From assembly GCF_003319115.1 (NCBI RefSeq), contig NZ_QOHF01000001.1, positions 186,001-250,000 of the forward strand: a DNA stretch of 64,000 nt, in the 5' to 3' direction. The stretch is from Geodermatophilus sp. TF02-6. GTDB lineage: Bacteria > Actinomycetota > Actinomycetes > Mycobacteriales > Geodermatophilaceae. Below are positions 51,685 to 60,422 of the stretch, piece by piece; positions within the stretch are counted from its first letter, which is position 1, and every line of letters begins with the position of its first letter. The notes beneath the pieces are model-generated. The model saw only the letters and a list, made by a program, of their open reading frames with translations. It made no database searches and had not been told where the DNA came from. Position numbers and translations under genes: made by a program.

Positions 51685-51830
51685 GTCACGGCGGCGGGGT
51701 CCACCGGCGAGCCGGCGGCACCGGTGACGGGCAGCGGGACGGCGGAGAAGAAGAACTCGTGGACGCCGTCCTCGGCGCCGTCGCGGCCGATGGCCTCCAG
51801 GTCCCAGATCTCGCCGAACGGTGTGCCCAT
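51681..51830 (-). pseudogene. C-terminal remnant of a cyclase/kynurenine formamidase-like gene
   Basis: About 49 codons read 'FGEIWDLEAIGRDGAEDGVH' then 'SAVPLPVTGAAGSP', the conserved C-terminus of actinobacterial cyclase-family (PF04199) proteins. The N-terminal 200-plus residues with the metal-binding HxGTHxD motif are missing. The stop overlaps the SDR pseudogene start as GTGA. The ATG at the left end of the fragment is probably not a real start. Confidence 0.65.
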
Positions 51831-51869
51831 GCGGTGAACACGGCGGTCTCCTGGGCTGGGACGGGCGGT

Positions 51870-52922
51870 TCAGGTCTCGTTGGGCACGAGGATGCCGCGG
51901 CCGATCACGCGACCCTCGTCCAGCGCGTGGAGGGCGTCGTTGACGCCCTCGAGCGGGAAGGTGGTCGAGGTCAGCTCGACCCGGCCCTTCTCGGTGAGCT
52001 TCACCAACTCCACCAGCTCGTTGTACGGGCCGACGATGCAGGAGACGAAGCTGGTCTCGGGGAACAGCCCCTCCTCGAGGATCTTGACCTGCAGCGTGCC
52101 GCCGTAGCCGACGAGGAAGTCGACGCCGTTGGCGGCCAGCAGCTCGACGGCGTCGCGCTCGGCTCCTCCCTCGCCGACGTAGTCGATGACCACGTTGGCG
52201 CCGAGCCCCTCGGTGAGGTCGCGCACCTCCGCCACGTGGGAGCGGTCCTCGCGGGACGCGACGACGTGGTCGGCGCCCCAGCCGCGGGCGTGCTCGAGCG
52301 CCGCGGGGTTGCGGTCGACGACGATGATCTCGGTGGCGGTCATCGCCCGCAGGCACTGGATGCCGATGTGGCCGAGCCCGCCCGCGCCCAGGACGACGGT
52401 GTAGGAGCCGGGGACCGCGTGCGGGACGGCCTTCTTCACCGCGTGGTAGGCGGTGAGCCCGGCGTCGCTGAGCGGGGCGACGTCGACCGGGGTGAGGTTC
52501 TCCGGCAGCGGCACCACCGCGCGCGCGTTGGTGCGGACGTACTCGGCGAAGCCCCCGGGGGAGTCGATGCCGGGGAAGAAGCTGCTGGTGCAGTGCATGT
52601 CGTCGCCGGCACGGCAGGCGTGGCAGTAGCCGCAGGTGGCCAGGTCGTGCAGGAGCACCGGCTGGCCGACCGACAGGTGCGACGCGCCCGGGCCGACCTC
52701 GGCGATCCAGCCGGCGTTCTCGTGGCCGCAGACGAACGGCAGGCCGGTGCCGGCCGCCTTCCACATCTCGGCGAACTGCCCGTCCCAGATGTGGATGTCG
52801 GTGCGGCAGAAGCCGGCGGCCCCCACCCGGACGATGACGTCGCTCGGCGCGGTGATCTGCGGATCCGGGACGGTGTCGACGACGAAGTCCTCGTGGAAGT
52901 CCGTCAGCAGCGCAGCCTTCAT
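51870..52922 (-). CDS. zinc-dependent alcohol dehydrogenase (MDR)
   Basis: 350 residues. 'GAAGFCRTDIHIWDGQFAEM' and 'FVCGHENAGWIAEVG' hold catalytic zinc ligands, 'CGYCHACRAGDDMHC' the structural zinc, and 'VVLGAGGLGHIGIQCLRAM' the nucleotide site. It is close to NAD-dependent enzymes for secondary or aromatic alcohols. The ATG giving MKAALL was preferred over an earlier in-frame ATG because it matches the family start and has a purine-rich site upstream. The rest of its operon (cyclase, SDR) is destroyed, so its pathway is probably lost here. Confidence 0.88.
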   Translation of the reverse strand: MKAALLTDFHEDFVVDTVPDPQITAPSDVIVRVGAAGFCRTDIHIWDGQFAEMWKAAGTGLPFVCGHENAGWIAEVGPGASHLSVGQPVLLHDLATCGYCHACRAGDDMHCTSSFFPGIDSPGGFAEYVRTNARAVVPLPENLTPVDVAPLSDAGLTAYHAVKKAVPHAVPGSYTVVLGAGGLGHIGIQCLRAMTATEIIVVDRNPAALEHARGWGADHVVASREDRSHVAEVRDLTEGLGANVVIDYVGEGGAERDAVELLAANGVDFLVGYGGTLQVKILEEGLFPETSFVSCIVGPYNELVELVKLTEKGRVELTSTTFPLEGVNDALHALDEGRVIGRGILVPNET

Positions 52923-52987
52923 GGGGACCCTCTTCTCGGGCGACCGGGGTCCGTGCAGCATGCTGCGCGCCATCTTGTGGTGTCAAT

Positions 52988-53076
52988 CACACCGCTGCCG
53001 GCCACACCGCTGCCAGCGGTCGGACTCCGGCGGCCGGCGTCCCCGGGTCGGCGTCCCCGGGTCGGCGTCCCCGGAG
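52988..53076. repeat. 15-bp and 14-bp tandem repeats in a divergent promoter gap
   Basis: Two 15-bp units beginning CACACCGCTGCC (52988-53017, two mismatches) and three 14-bp units CGGCGTCCCCGGGT (53035-53076, the last diverged) occupy the gap between the alcohol dehydrogenase and the solute-binding-protein pseudogene. Confidence 0.85.
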
Positions 53077-53093
53077 CGGGGTACCGGCCGGGG

Positions 53094-54695
53094 ATGCCGA
53101 GGACGAGTCGGGCGCGACGCGCGCCGCGCGGCGTGCTGCGGGTGGTGGACCCCAGCCCGCTGAACTGGCTGTACACCACGTACAACACCGTGGAGGAGCC
53201 CGTCCGGGTCACCCACCGGGGCAAGGTGCGCCCGGCGGCGATGAGCCGCTACCGGTGGCGGGACGGCGGGCGGACGCTGGAGATCCGGGTGCGCCGCGGG
53301 GAGCGCTTCGCCGACGGCACCCCGCTGACCACCGACTCCGTGCGCCGGGCCGCCGAGGAGCAGTTCCGCTGGCAGGCTCCGCACCCGCCCGGCACCCACT
53401 TCAACATCGACCCGCGCACCCGCGTCGAGGTCGTCGACGACCGCACCGTGCGGCTGCACCTGCCGGAGGTCGACGGGCTGGCGCTGGGCAAGCTGCGGGC
53501 CACGCACGTGATGAGCGAGCGGTTCTGGCGCGACCTCGGCTTCGGCTACGCGCGGAAGGGGTCCGGCGAGGGGCACTGGTAGGTGATCGACGAGCCGGGG
53601 CCGTGGGCCTCGGGGGCCTTCACCCTCGTCGAGGGGTACTCCCGCATCGACACCGAGCCGGTCGTCACCGACGGCGACGACCGCACCTGGCTGCAGACCG
53701 AGCACCGCACCCCCACGGTGCGGCTGCGGGCCAACCCGCGCTACTGGGACCGGGCCCGTGGACCCCGGGTGGCCGAGGTGGAGTTCCGCAGCGACGTCGA
53801 CCCCGACCGGGCTCTGGACCTGGTCTGCGACACCGTCGGCGAGGTCGACGTCGTCACCGAGGTGCCGCACGCCCGGGCCGACCGGGTGCGCCACTCACGG
53901 CACGCCCGGCTGGTGGCGGTCGACGCCGTCCGCGTGCTCGCCGGGGCGATCGACCGCGGCGCCGAGGGGCTGCCGCTGGCCGACGTCCGGGCCCGGCGGG
54001 CGCTCAACCTCGCCGTCGACCGGCGGGCTCTGGTCCGCGACGTCCTCGGCGGGCACGCCCGGCCGCTGGCCGGGCTCACCCCGCCCACGCCGCTGACCGC
54101 TCTGCACCGTGCACCGGGGCGGCTGCGCTCCTACCCGCACGACCCGGGCGAGGCGGCCCGGCTCTGGCGCGCCGCCGGCGGAGCGGAGCGGCCGCTGCGG
54201 CTGGCCACCCTGGCGCCCTGGGAGGCGGTCGCGCACACCGTCGCCGCCCAGTGGCACACCGCCCTCGGCCTGGCCGTCGAGGTGACGGTGCTGCGCGGCG
54301 CGGACGCCGAGCGCGACGCGCGCCGCCGGCAGGCGGCGAAGCTGCCCCGCGACTGGGACGTGCTGGTGCTCGAGCAGGGCGCGCAGTCGGTCGACGTCCC
54401 GCCGCTGGAGCTGCACCGGGCCTTCGTCGGCCGCTCCGGCGAGTTCCGCGCCGGCCCGGTGGACCCGACCTTCGAGCGGCTGTTCGACCGGATCCGGATG
54501 CACACCTCGCAGCTGGGGCAGGTGCTGGCCGCCAACCGCGTCGACCGCCACGTGACCGGGCAGGCGCTCGCCCTCTTCCTCGTCGCGCCGCGGGTGCTCT
54601 ACGCGGTCAACCGCGAGGTCGCCTTCCGCCCGTACGCGACCACGTTCGAGCTGGCCGACACCTCGACACGGCGCCGGCACTGGTCGCGGCGCTGA
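53094..54695 (+). pseudogene. family-5 solute-binding protein with in-frame amber codon
   Basis: A TAG at 53580-53582 splits an otherwise continuous 533-codon frame. Before it: 'VVDPSPLNWLYTTYNTVEEP', 'LEIRVRRGERFADGTPLTTD' and 'GFGYARKGSGEGHW'. After it: 'VIDEPGPWASGAFTLVEGYS', 'RARRALNLAVDRRALVRDVL' and 'WDVLVLEQGAQSVDVPPLEL'. These are oligopeptide-binding (SBP_bac_5) blocks in the right order. Relatives have a full residue at the stop position, so a single base change such as CAG to TAG explains it. No signal peptide is visible, and no permease or ATPase genes are adjacent. Confidence 0.75.
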
Positions 54696-54712
54696 GAGTC
54701 GCGGCGCTGAGA
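54683..54712. repeat. 15-bp direct duplication across a stop codon
   Basis: GTCGCGGCGCTGAGA occurs twice in direct succession. The first copy contains the last codons and stop of the solute-binding-protein pseudogene; the second repeats them outside the gene. Confidence 0.85.
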
Positions 54713-54716
54713 CCGG

Positions 54717-54749
54717 ACCGGGGCGGAGCGTCCGCTGCCCCGCCCCGGT
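54717..54749. terminator. hairpin between convergent genes
   Basis: 10-bp stem ACCGGGGCGG with a 13-base loop, seven bases before the royal-jelly-like gene's stop. Confidence 0.5.
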
Positions 54750-54755
54750 CGGACC

Positions 54756-55862
54756 TCAGCGCAGGCGGACCGGGCCCGCGTCGATCGGCGTCCGGAACAG
54801 CACGTAGGGCTTGCGCCGCTGGTCCTCTCCCCCGCGGTACTTCTCCTGCCGGTACAGCTGGTTGGCGGTGACGTAGAGGTGGCCGTCGGCGGCCACCGAC
54901 ATGGTGTCCGGCCACAGCAGCCGGGGGTCGTGGACGACGGTCTGCCACGTGCCGTCCGGCAGCCGCCGGTGAACCGCGTCGTGCTCGCCGTCGGTCACGT
55001 AGAGCCGGCCGGCGTCGTCGGTCTCCATCCCGTCGCCGACCGAGCCCTTGTCGCCCTCGTCGGTCACCGTCGCCGCCACCGCGTCGTCGTCCAGATCCCG
55101 GTCGACCAGGGCGTCGACCGGGACGCTCCACCACCGCCGGCTGGCCAGGCAGCAGTAGTACAGCCGGCTGCCGTCGGCGGCGATGGCGACGCCGTCGGCG
55201 CCCATCCGCACCGGCGCGGTGGTGCCGTCCGGCGAGCGCTCGCAGAAGTCCTGGCCCTCGACGACCATCCGCAGGTCGGGCGGCGTCTGCGCCTTGGTGC
55301 TCGGGTGCTCGTGCAGCCGCCGCCAGCTCTCCCCGGTCGCCAGGTCGACCACGATGATGCCGTTGGGCCCCTGGTCGGAGGAGTCGGTGATGAACGCCGT
55401 CCCCGCCGCACCGCGCCGCAGGTCGAAGCGGACGTCGTTGAGGTAGGTGGTCGGCAGCGCCACGTCGGTGGGGAACAGGATCGTCTGCACCACCTGGTCG
55501 CTGGCCAGGTCGACGCAGACCAGCTTCGGCCCGCCGTGCTCGGTGGGCTGGAACACCGGGCTGCCGGTGTCCAGGATCCACAGCCGGTCGGCCGGGTCGA
55601 CGACGACGCTCTGCACCGAGACCAGCCGCTCGGGGTCGGCGTCGGACCGGTTGTCGTTGAGCTGCTGGTCGGGGAAGGCGACCACCTCGCCGTCGCGGAT
55701 CTCGCCCACGGTGAACCCGACGTCGTCGCCCCACTTCGGGTAGCAGACGAACACCCGGCCGGTGTGCGAGACGCTGACGCCGGTGGGCATGGCGCCGTCG
55801 AAGAGGTGGACGACCTCGAGCTCGCCGAGCGGCTCGTCGGTCGCGATCCGGTCGCCGCTCAC
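54756..55862 (-). CDS. major royal jelly/yellow-like beta-propeller protein
   Basis: 368 residues of the MRJP/Yellow family (SMP-30-like propeller). 'VVVDPADRLWILDTGSPVFQ', 'TYLNDVRFDLRRGAAGTAFI', 'TDSSDQGPNGIIVVDLATGE' and 'GSRLYYCCLASRRWWSVPVD' are typical blades. Bacterial members are of unknown substrate; lactonase or isomerase activity has been suggested for the fold. No signal peptide. The GTG start overlaps the stop of the truncated hemerythrin gene. Confidence 0.85.
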   Translation of the reverse strand: MSGDRIATDEPLGELEVVHLFDGAMPTGVSVSHTGRVFVCYPKWGDDVGFTVGEIRDGEVVAFPDQQLNDNRSDADPERLVSVQSVVVDPADRLWILDTGSPVFQPTEHGGPKLVCVDLASDQVVQTILFPTDVALPTTYLNDVRFDLRRGAAGTAFITDSSDQGPNGIIVVDLATGESWRRLHEHPSTKAQTPPDLRMVVEGQDFCERSPDGTTAPVRMGADGVAIAADGSRLYYCCLASRRWWSVPVDALVDRDLDDDAVAATVTDEGDKGSVGDGMETDDAGRLYVTDGEHDAVHRRLPDGTWQTVVHDPRLLWPDTMSVAADGHLYVTANQLYRQEKYRGGEDQRRKPYVLFRTPIDAGPVRLR

Positions 55863-56026
55863 GCGCCGATCCCGGTGGAGGCGCGGGTGGAGTGGGAGAT
55901 CTGGTCGACCAGCACGCGGCGGCCGCGGCCGGCCTCCAGGTGCTGGAACTGCCGCTCGACGACGGCGTGGTCGTCGGCGATCAGGTGGTCGATGTCGCCG
56001 GGCTGGGTCGGGTGGTCCAGGGCCAC
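55859..56026 (-). pseudogene. truncated hemerythrin-domain protein
   Basis: Only 55 codons, 'DIDHLIADDHAVVERQFQHL' followed by 'GRGRRVLVDQI', matching the first helix and the start of the second of an HHE hemerythrin (His at the first metal site). The remaining three helices and metal ligands are missing and the frame ends in unrelated residues. GTG with GGAGG seven bases upstream, so it may still be translated and couple to the next gene by a GTGA overlap. Confidence 0.6.
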
Positions 56027-56113
56027 GGGGGCCTCCAGTCGTGGGACGGAGTCGGGTGCCGACGCCCTACCCACGGGCGGCGTGCCGCCGAACGCCTGCC
56101 CCGGCGGGGGTGC

Positions 56114-56716
56114 TCAGGCGGTCCGGCGGCGGGTGCGCAGCGCCTCGACGGCCACGGGCACCAGCGAGACCGCGACCACGCCCAGGACGAACAGCTCGAC
56201 GTGGTCGCGGACGACGGCGACGTGGCCCAGCCAGTAGCCGAGGACGGTGACGCCCGCGGCCCAGACGACGCCGCCGACGACGGAGAGCAGCGCGAACCGG
56301 CGGAAGTCCATCCGGGCGACGCCGGCCATCACCGTGGCGAAGGTGCGCACGACGGGCACGAAGCGGGCCAGGAAGACGGTGCGGGCGCCGTGGCGCTCGA
56401 AGAACCGGCGGGCCCGCTCGACGTGCTGCGGCCGGAACAGCCGCGACCCCGGCCGGTCGAACACCGCCGGGCCGGCGCGGTGGCCGATCCACCAGCCGAC
56501 CAGGTTGCCGGCGACGGCCGCGACCGGCAGCAGCACCACCAACACCCACAGCGGCGCGACCAGGCCGCCGGCGGCCAGCAGGCCGGTGGTGAACAGCAGG
56601 GAGTCGCCCGGGAGGAAGAAGCCCACCAGCAGGCCGCACTCGGCGAACAGGACGGCCATGACGCCGACCAGCCCGAAGGTGTCGATGAGGTGTCTCGGGT
56701 CGAGGAACGTGCTCAC
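56114..56716 (-). CDS. DedA-family membrane protein
   Basis: 200 residues with about five hydrophobic segments. 'LLVGFFLPGDSLLFTTGLLA' and 'GNLVGWWIGHRAGPAVFDRP' are the DedA opening; 'FFERHGARTVFLARFVPVVR' with 'TFATVMAGVARMDFRRFALL' is the SNARE-associated core with its Arg-Pro pair. DedA proteins affect membrane phospholipid distribution and envelope stress. GTG start. Independent of its neighbours. Confidence 0.92.
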   Translation of the reverse strand: MSTFLDPRHLIDTFGLVGVMAVLFAECGLLVGFFLPGDSLLFTTGLLAAGGLVAPLWVLVVLLPVAAVAGNLVGWWIGHRAGPAVFDRPGSRLFRPQHVERARRFFERHGARTVFLARFVPVVRTFATVMAGVARMDFRRFALLSVVGGVVWAAGVTVLGYWLGHVAVVRDHVELFVLGVVAVSLVPVAVEALRTRRRTA

Positions 56717-56776
56717 CGGCGCATTCTGGACAGACGGACCTGTGGATTCCCTGGACGCGCCCGCCGTCCCCCGTGG

Positions 56777-58258
56777 TCACACCACCGCGGCGAGCAACAG
56801 CACCCCGACGAGGCCGACGACGGAGATGATCGTCTCCATCACCGACCAGCTGGCGATGGTCTGGCCGACGGTCATCCCGAAGTACTCCTTGACCAGCCAG
56901 AAGCCGGCGTCGTTGACGTGGGAGAAGAACAGCGAGCCGGCACCGATGGCCAGCGCCAGCAGCGCCACCGTCGAGGCGTCCAGGCCCGCGGCCAGCGGCG
57001 AGACGATGCCCGCCGCGGTGATGGTGGCGACCGTCGCCGAGCCGGTGGCCAGCCGGATCCCCACCGCCACCAGCCAGCCGAGGACGAGCGGCGACAGGTT
57101 CGCGCCCTCCGCGGCGCTGGCGACGAGGTCGCCGACGCCGGCGTCGACGAGGACCTGCTTGAAGCCACCACCGGCCGCGACGATGAGCAGGATGCCGGCG
57201 ATCGAGGGCAGCGACCCGCCGAGGACGGCGGAGATCTGGTCCCGGCCGTACCCGACGGCGACGCCCAGCGTGAACATCGACAGGACGACGCCGGCGAGCA
57301 TCGCGACGACCGGGGTGCCGACGACGTCGAGCACCGAGCGCAGGCGGCCCTCGTCGAGGGTCAGCTCGCCGATGGCCCGCAGCAGCATGAGCAGCACCGG
57401 CAGCAGCACCGTCACGATCGTCGACCCCAGCGCCGGCTGCCGCCGCGGCCGGCCGGCGACCGTGTCCAGGGCATCGGCGTCCCGGGGGTCGTCCGCGCCG
57501 CCCGCCCCGGTCGCCGGCCGGCCGGCCGGGGTGGCCTCGTCGCCCACCCCCGTGTCGCCCACCCCCGTGTCGCCCACCCCCGCTCCGACCAGCTGCCGCG
57601 GCGACCCCAGCCGGATCCGGTCGCTGATGAAGGTGCCGAACACCGGGCCGGCCAGGATCACCGTGGGGACGGCGACGATGAGGCCGAAGAGCAGCGTGCG
57701 GCCGAGGTCGGCGCCGAGTGCGTCGATCGCCACCAACGGTCCGGGGTGCGGCGGCACCAGGCCGTGCAGCACGGAGAGCCCGGCCAGGGCGGGGATGCCG
57801 ACCCGCAGCACCGGCAGCCGGCTGCGCTGCGCGGCGAGCAGCACGATCGGGACGAGCAGCACCACACCGACCTCGAAGAACAGCGGGATGCCGATCAGCG
57901 CCGCCACCCCGCCCATCACCCAGGGCAGCCGCCGCGGCGACACCCGGTCGACGAACCCGTTGACCACCCGGTCGGCTCCCCCGGACTCGGCGAGCATCCC
58001 GCCGATCATGGCGCCGAGGGCGATCAGCAGGCCCACGCCGCCGACGGTGGACCCGACGCCCGTGCTGAAGCTGTTGACGATGTCGGGAGCCGCCACCGCC
58101 GCCACCGCCCCCATCACCCCCGAGCCGAAGATCAGCGCGAGGAACGGGTGCACCCTCAGCCAGGTGATGAGCAGGACGACGGTGCCGATGCCGAGCAGGG
58201 CGGCGACGACGAGCTGGGCGTCGTTGTCGGTGTGGTCCACGGCGGCGAGCAGGGTCAT
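56777..58258 (-). CDS. gluconate:H+ symporter (GntP family)
   Basis: 493 residues with 12-14 hydrophobic segments. 'HPFLALIFGSGVMGAVAAVA', 'GLLIALGAMIGGMLAESGGA' and 'SVLHGLVPPHPGPLVAIDAL' are GntP-family marks. 'SHVNDAGFWLVKEYFGMTVG' lies near the C-terminus. The central loop has a repeated GVGDT segment made by 15-bp repeats. It imports gluconate for the kinase encoded just upstream; their start and stop overlap as ATGA. Confidence 0.92.
   Translation of the reverse strand: MTLLAAVDHTDNDAQLVVAALLGIGTVVLLITWLRVHPFLALIFGSGVMGAVAAVAAPDIVNSFSTGVGSTVGGVGLLIALGAMIGGMLAESGGADRVVNGFVDRVSPRRLPWVMGGVAALIGIPLFFEVGVVLLVPIVLLAAQRSRLPVLRVGIPALAGLSVLHGLVPPHPGPLVAIDALGADLGRTLLFGLIVAVPTVILAGPVFGTFISDRIRLGSPRQLVGAGVGDTGVGDTGVGDEATPAGRPATGAGGADDPRDADALDTVAGRPRRQPALGSTIVTVLLPVLLMLLRAIGELTLDEGRLRSVLDVVGTPVVAMLAGVVLSMFTLGVAVGYGRDQISAVLGGSLPSIAGILLIVAAGGGFKQVLVDAGVGDLVASAAEGANLSPLVLGWLVAVGIRLATGSATVATITAAGIVSPLAAGLDASTVALLALAIGAGSLFFSHVNDAGFWLVKEYFGMTVGQTIASWSVMETIISVVGLVGVLLLAAVV
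57540..57584. repeat. 15-bp tandem repeat inside the gluconate permease
   Basis: Three units of TCGCCCACCCCCGTG (last diverged) encode Gly-Val-Gly-Asp-Thr repeats in a cytoplasmic or periplasmic loop. In frame, so harmless to expression. Confidence 0.85.
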
Positions 58259-58827
58259 GACGGGGCCTCCTGGGGTGGGAGGGTGCGGCCGCGTTCGCGG
58301 CGCAGCACGCGGAGCACGTCGTCGGCCACCTGCGCCGGGGCGGGGACGCCGGAGACCGTCCGCCCCGGCTCGTCGGCGGCCAGGGGTTCCAGGGTGGCCA
58401 GCTGGCTGTCCAGCAGGGACGGCGGCATGTAGTGGCCGGTGCGGCGCTCGATCCGGTCGCGGATGACCTCCGGGGAAGCCGCGACGTGGACGAACCAGAC
58501 CGAGGGGTGGCCCGCGCGCAGCAGGTCGCGGTAGCTGCGCTTGAGCGCCGAGCAGGTGACCACGGCCGACTCCCCCGCGGCCTCCCGCTCGCCGATCCAG
58601 CCGGCCAGCCGGCGCAGCCAGGGCCAGCGGTCGTCGTCGTCCAGGGGCTGGCCCGAGCGCATCTTCGCCACGTTCTCCGGCGGGTGGAAGTCGTCGCCCT
58701 CGGCGAACGGCCAGCCCAGCCGGGCCACCAGCTCGTCCGCGACGGTCGACTTGCCCGACCCGGAGACGCCCATCACCACCAGCGTCGTCGTCGGAGCCGA
58801 CCTGTCCGGGGCCTCCGCGGCTGCCAT
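58255..58827 (-). CDS. gntK: gluconokinase
   Basis: 190 residues. Walker A 'VVMGVSGSGKSTVADEL' is followed by 'GWPFAEGDDFHPPENVAKM' and 'GQPLDDDDRWPWLRRLAGWI', the thermoresistant gluconokinase signature; 'SALKRSYRDLLRAG' and 'RTGHYMPPSLLDSQLATLEP' complete it. It makes 6-phosphogluconate for the pentose phosphate or Entner-Doudoroff route. The ATG was chosen by alignment of the Walker A position. Operon with the permease; no GntR regulator adjacent. Confidence 0.95.
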   Translation of the reverse strand: MAAAEAPDRSAPTTTLVVMGVSGSGKSTVADELVARLGWPFAEGDDFHPPENVAKMRSGQPLDDDDRWPWLRRLAGWIGEREAAGESAVVTCSALKRSYRDLLRAGHPSVWFVHVAASPEVIRDRIERRTGHYMPPSLLDSQLATLEPLAADEPGRTVSGVPAPAQVADDVLRVLRRERGRTLPPQEAPS

Positions 58828-58942
58828 GGCCGGGACGTTAGGTCGGGGATCGGCGCACCGACAAGTCCGGGCGGCGGGGGACGGCCGCCGCAGCCGGCCG
58901 GTGCGGGTGCGGAGCTCCCGGGGCGGCTGCCAGGCTCGGGCC

Positions 58943-60400
58943 ATGAGCGCTGCGCAGGACGTGCGACGAGGACACCCCGTGCTCGCATCGGCCGACGGCG
59001 ACCAGTTCGCCTCCCTGCGGCGCGGCGCGTCGCCGCGGGCCGAGCGGTACGCGCTCGGCCGCCGGCTGCGCGGGCGGGTCCCGCGCAGCGCGCTCGGCGA
59101 CTGGGCCGCCCCGCCCGGCCGCCCCGACGTCGCCGACCAGGTGGCCCGGTCCAACGAGGGCCGCCTGGCCCAGCTCGTCCCCGTGCGCGTCGGGCGGATG
59201 ACCGCCTCCCCCTACGCCTTCCTCCGCGGCGCGGCGAACGTGCACGCCGACGACTTCGCCGCGCTGCCCGCCACCGGCATCACGCCGGTGGTCTGCGGCG
59301 ACGCCCACCTGGGCAACTTCGGCTTCTACGCCTCCCCGGAGCGGGACCTGGTCTTCGACCTCAACGACTTCGACGAGGCGCACCCCGGCGCCTGGGAGTG
59401 GGACCTGCGCCGGCTGGCCACCAGCGTCTGGGTGGCCGGCCGGCAGAACGGCTCCTCGGAGGACTCCTGCGCGCAGGCGGTGGCGCGCTGCGTCGCGCAG
59501 TACCGCGAACACATCGCCACCCTCGCCGAGCGGCCGCTGCTCGCCCGCTCCTTCGAGCGTCTCGACGTCGACCGGATGCTCCGCACGGCCGGCGACTCCG
59601 GGCTGCGCGCCGAGGTCGAGGACTCCGCCCGCCGGGCCCGCCGGCGCACCAGCGACCGGGCGTTGCCCCGGTTCACCGAGCAGCGCGGGGGTGCGCGCAG
59701 GATCGTCGAGGAGCCGCCGCTGACCACCCGGCCGCAGCCGGCCGAGGCCGACGCGCTGGCCCGGGCGCTGGACGGCTACCTGGCCACGCTGCCCTCGCAC
59801 TGGGCCCGGGTGCTCGGCGGCTACCACCTCGTCGACATCGCGCACAAGGTGGTCGGGGTGGGCTCGGTCGGGCTGCGGGCATGGGTCGCCCTGTGCGAGG
59901 GCAGCAGCCCCGACGACGTGCTGTTCCTCCAGCTCAAGCAGGCCCGGCGCTCGGTGGTCGCGCCGTTCGTGCACGGCGACGCCGCCTGGCACGCCCACCA
60001 GGGGCAGCGGGTCGTGGAGTACCAGCAGGCGCTGCAGACGGTCAGCGACCCCCTGCTCGGCTGGACCACCGTGGACGACGTCCACCACGGCGGGGTCCAC
60101 GACGGCGGGGTCCAGTACTACGTCCGCCAGTACCGGGACATGAAGGGCGCGATCACCGTCGACGGCATCGACGCGGCCGCGCTGGCCGACTACGCGGGCA
60201 TCTGCGGCTACCTGCTGGCCAAGGGGCACGCCCGCACCAGCGGGGCATCGATGATCGCCGGCTACCTGGGAGGCGGCCGGCGGGTCCGGGAGGCGCTGTG
60301 CCGGTTCGCCCGCGCCTACGCCGACCAGACCGAGCGCGACCACGCCGCGCTGGTCGCCGCCGTCCGGCGCGGCGTCCTGCCGGCCGAGACCGGCGTCTGA
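58943..60400 (+). CDS. DUF2252 family protein
   Basis: 485 residues of the DUF2252 family, which has a protein-kinase-like fold. 'RMTASPYAFLRGAANVHADD', 'VVCGDAHLGNFGFYASPERD' and 'LVFDLNDFDEAHPGAWEWDL' contain His, Asn and Asp residues in the order seen in phosphotransferase active sites. 'KVVGVGSVGLRAWVALCEG' is the later glycine motif. Physiological substrate unknown; it may phosphorylate a small molecule. A 15-bp repeat adds a second VH-GGV unit. ATG start. Confidence 0.88.
   Translation: MSAAQDVRRGHPVLASADGDQFASLRRGASPRAERYALGRRLRGRVPRSALGDWAAPPGRPDVADQVARSNEGRLAQLVPVRVGRMTASPYAFLRGAANVHADDFAALPATGITPVVCGDAHLGNFGFYASPERDLVFDLNDFDEAHPGAWEWDLRRLATSVWVAGRQNGSSEDSCAQAVARCVAQYREHIATLAERPLLARSFERLDVDRMLRTAGDSGLRAEVEDSARRARRRTSDRALPRFTEQRGGARRIVEEPPLTTRPQPAEADALARALDGYLATLPSHWARVLGGYHLVDIAHKVVGVGSVGLRAWVALCEGSSPDDVLFLQLKQARRSVVAPFVHGDAAWHAHQGQRVVEYQQALQTVSDPLLGWTTVDDVHHGGVHDGGVQYYVRQYRDMKGAITVDGIDAAALADYAGICGYLLAKGHARTSGASMIAGYLGGGRRVREALCRFARAYADQTERDHAALVAAVRRGVLPAETGV
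60080..60109. repeat. 15-bp direct repeat inside the DUF2252 gene
   Basis: Two 15-bp units GTCCACNACGGCGGG (one mismatch) encode the local repeat HHGGVHDGGV. Another in-frame short duplication. Confidence 0.75.
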
Positions 60401-60422
60401 CCGGCCGACCCGGTGCCGCGGG

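Noticed and set aside
53580-53582. Programmed amber decoding (pyrrolysine) in the solute-binding protein
   Set aside because: No pyrrolysine genes are seen, the position is not a catalytic residue in this family, and a simple nonsense mutation explains it.
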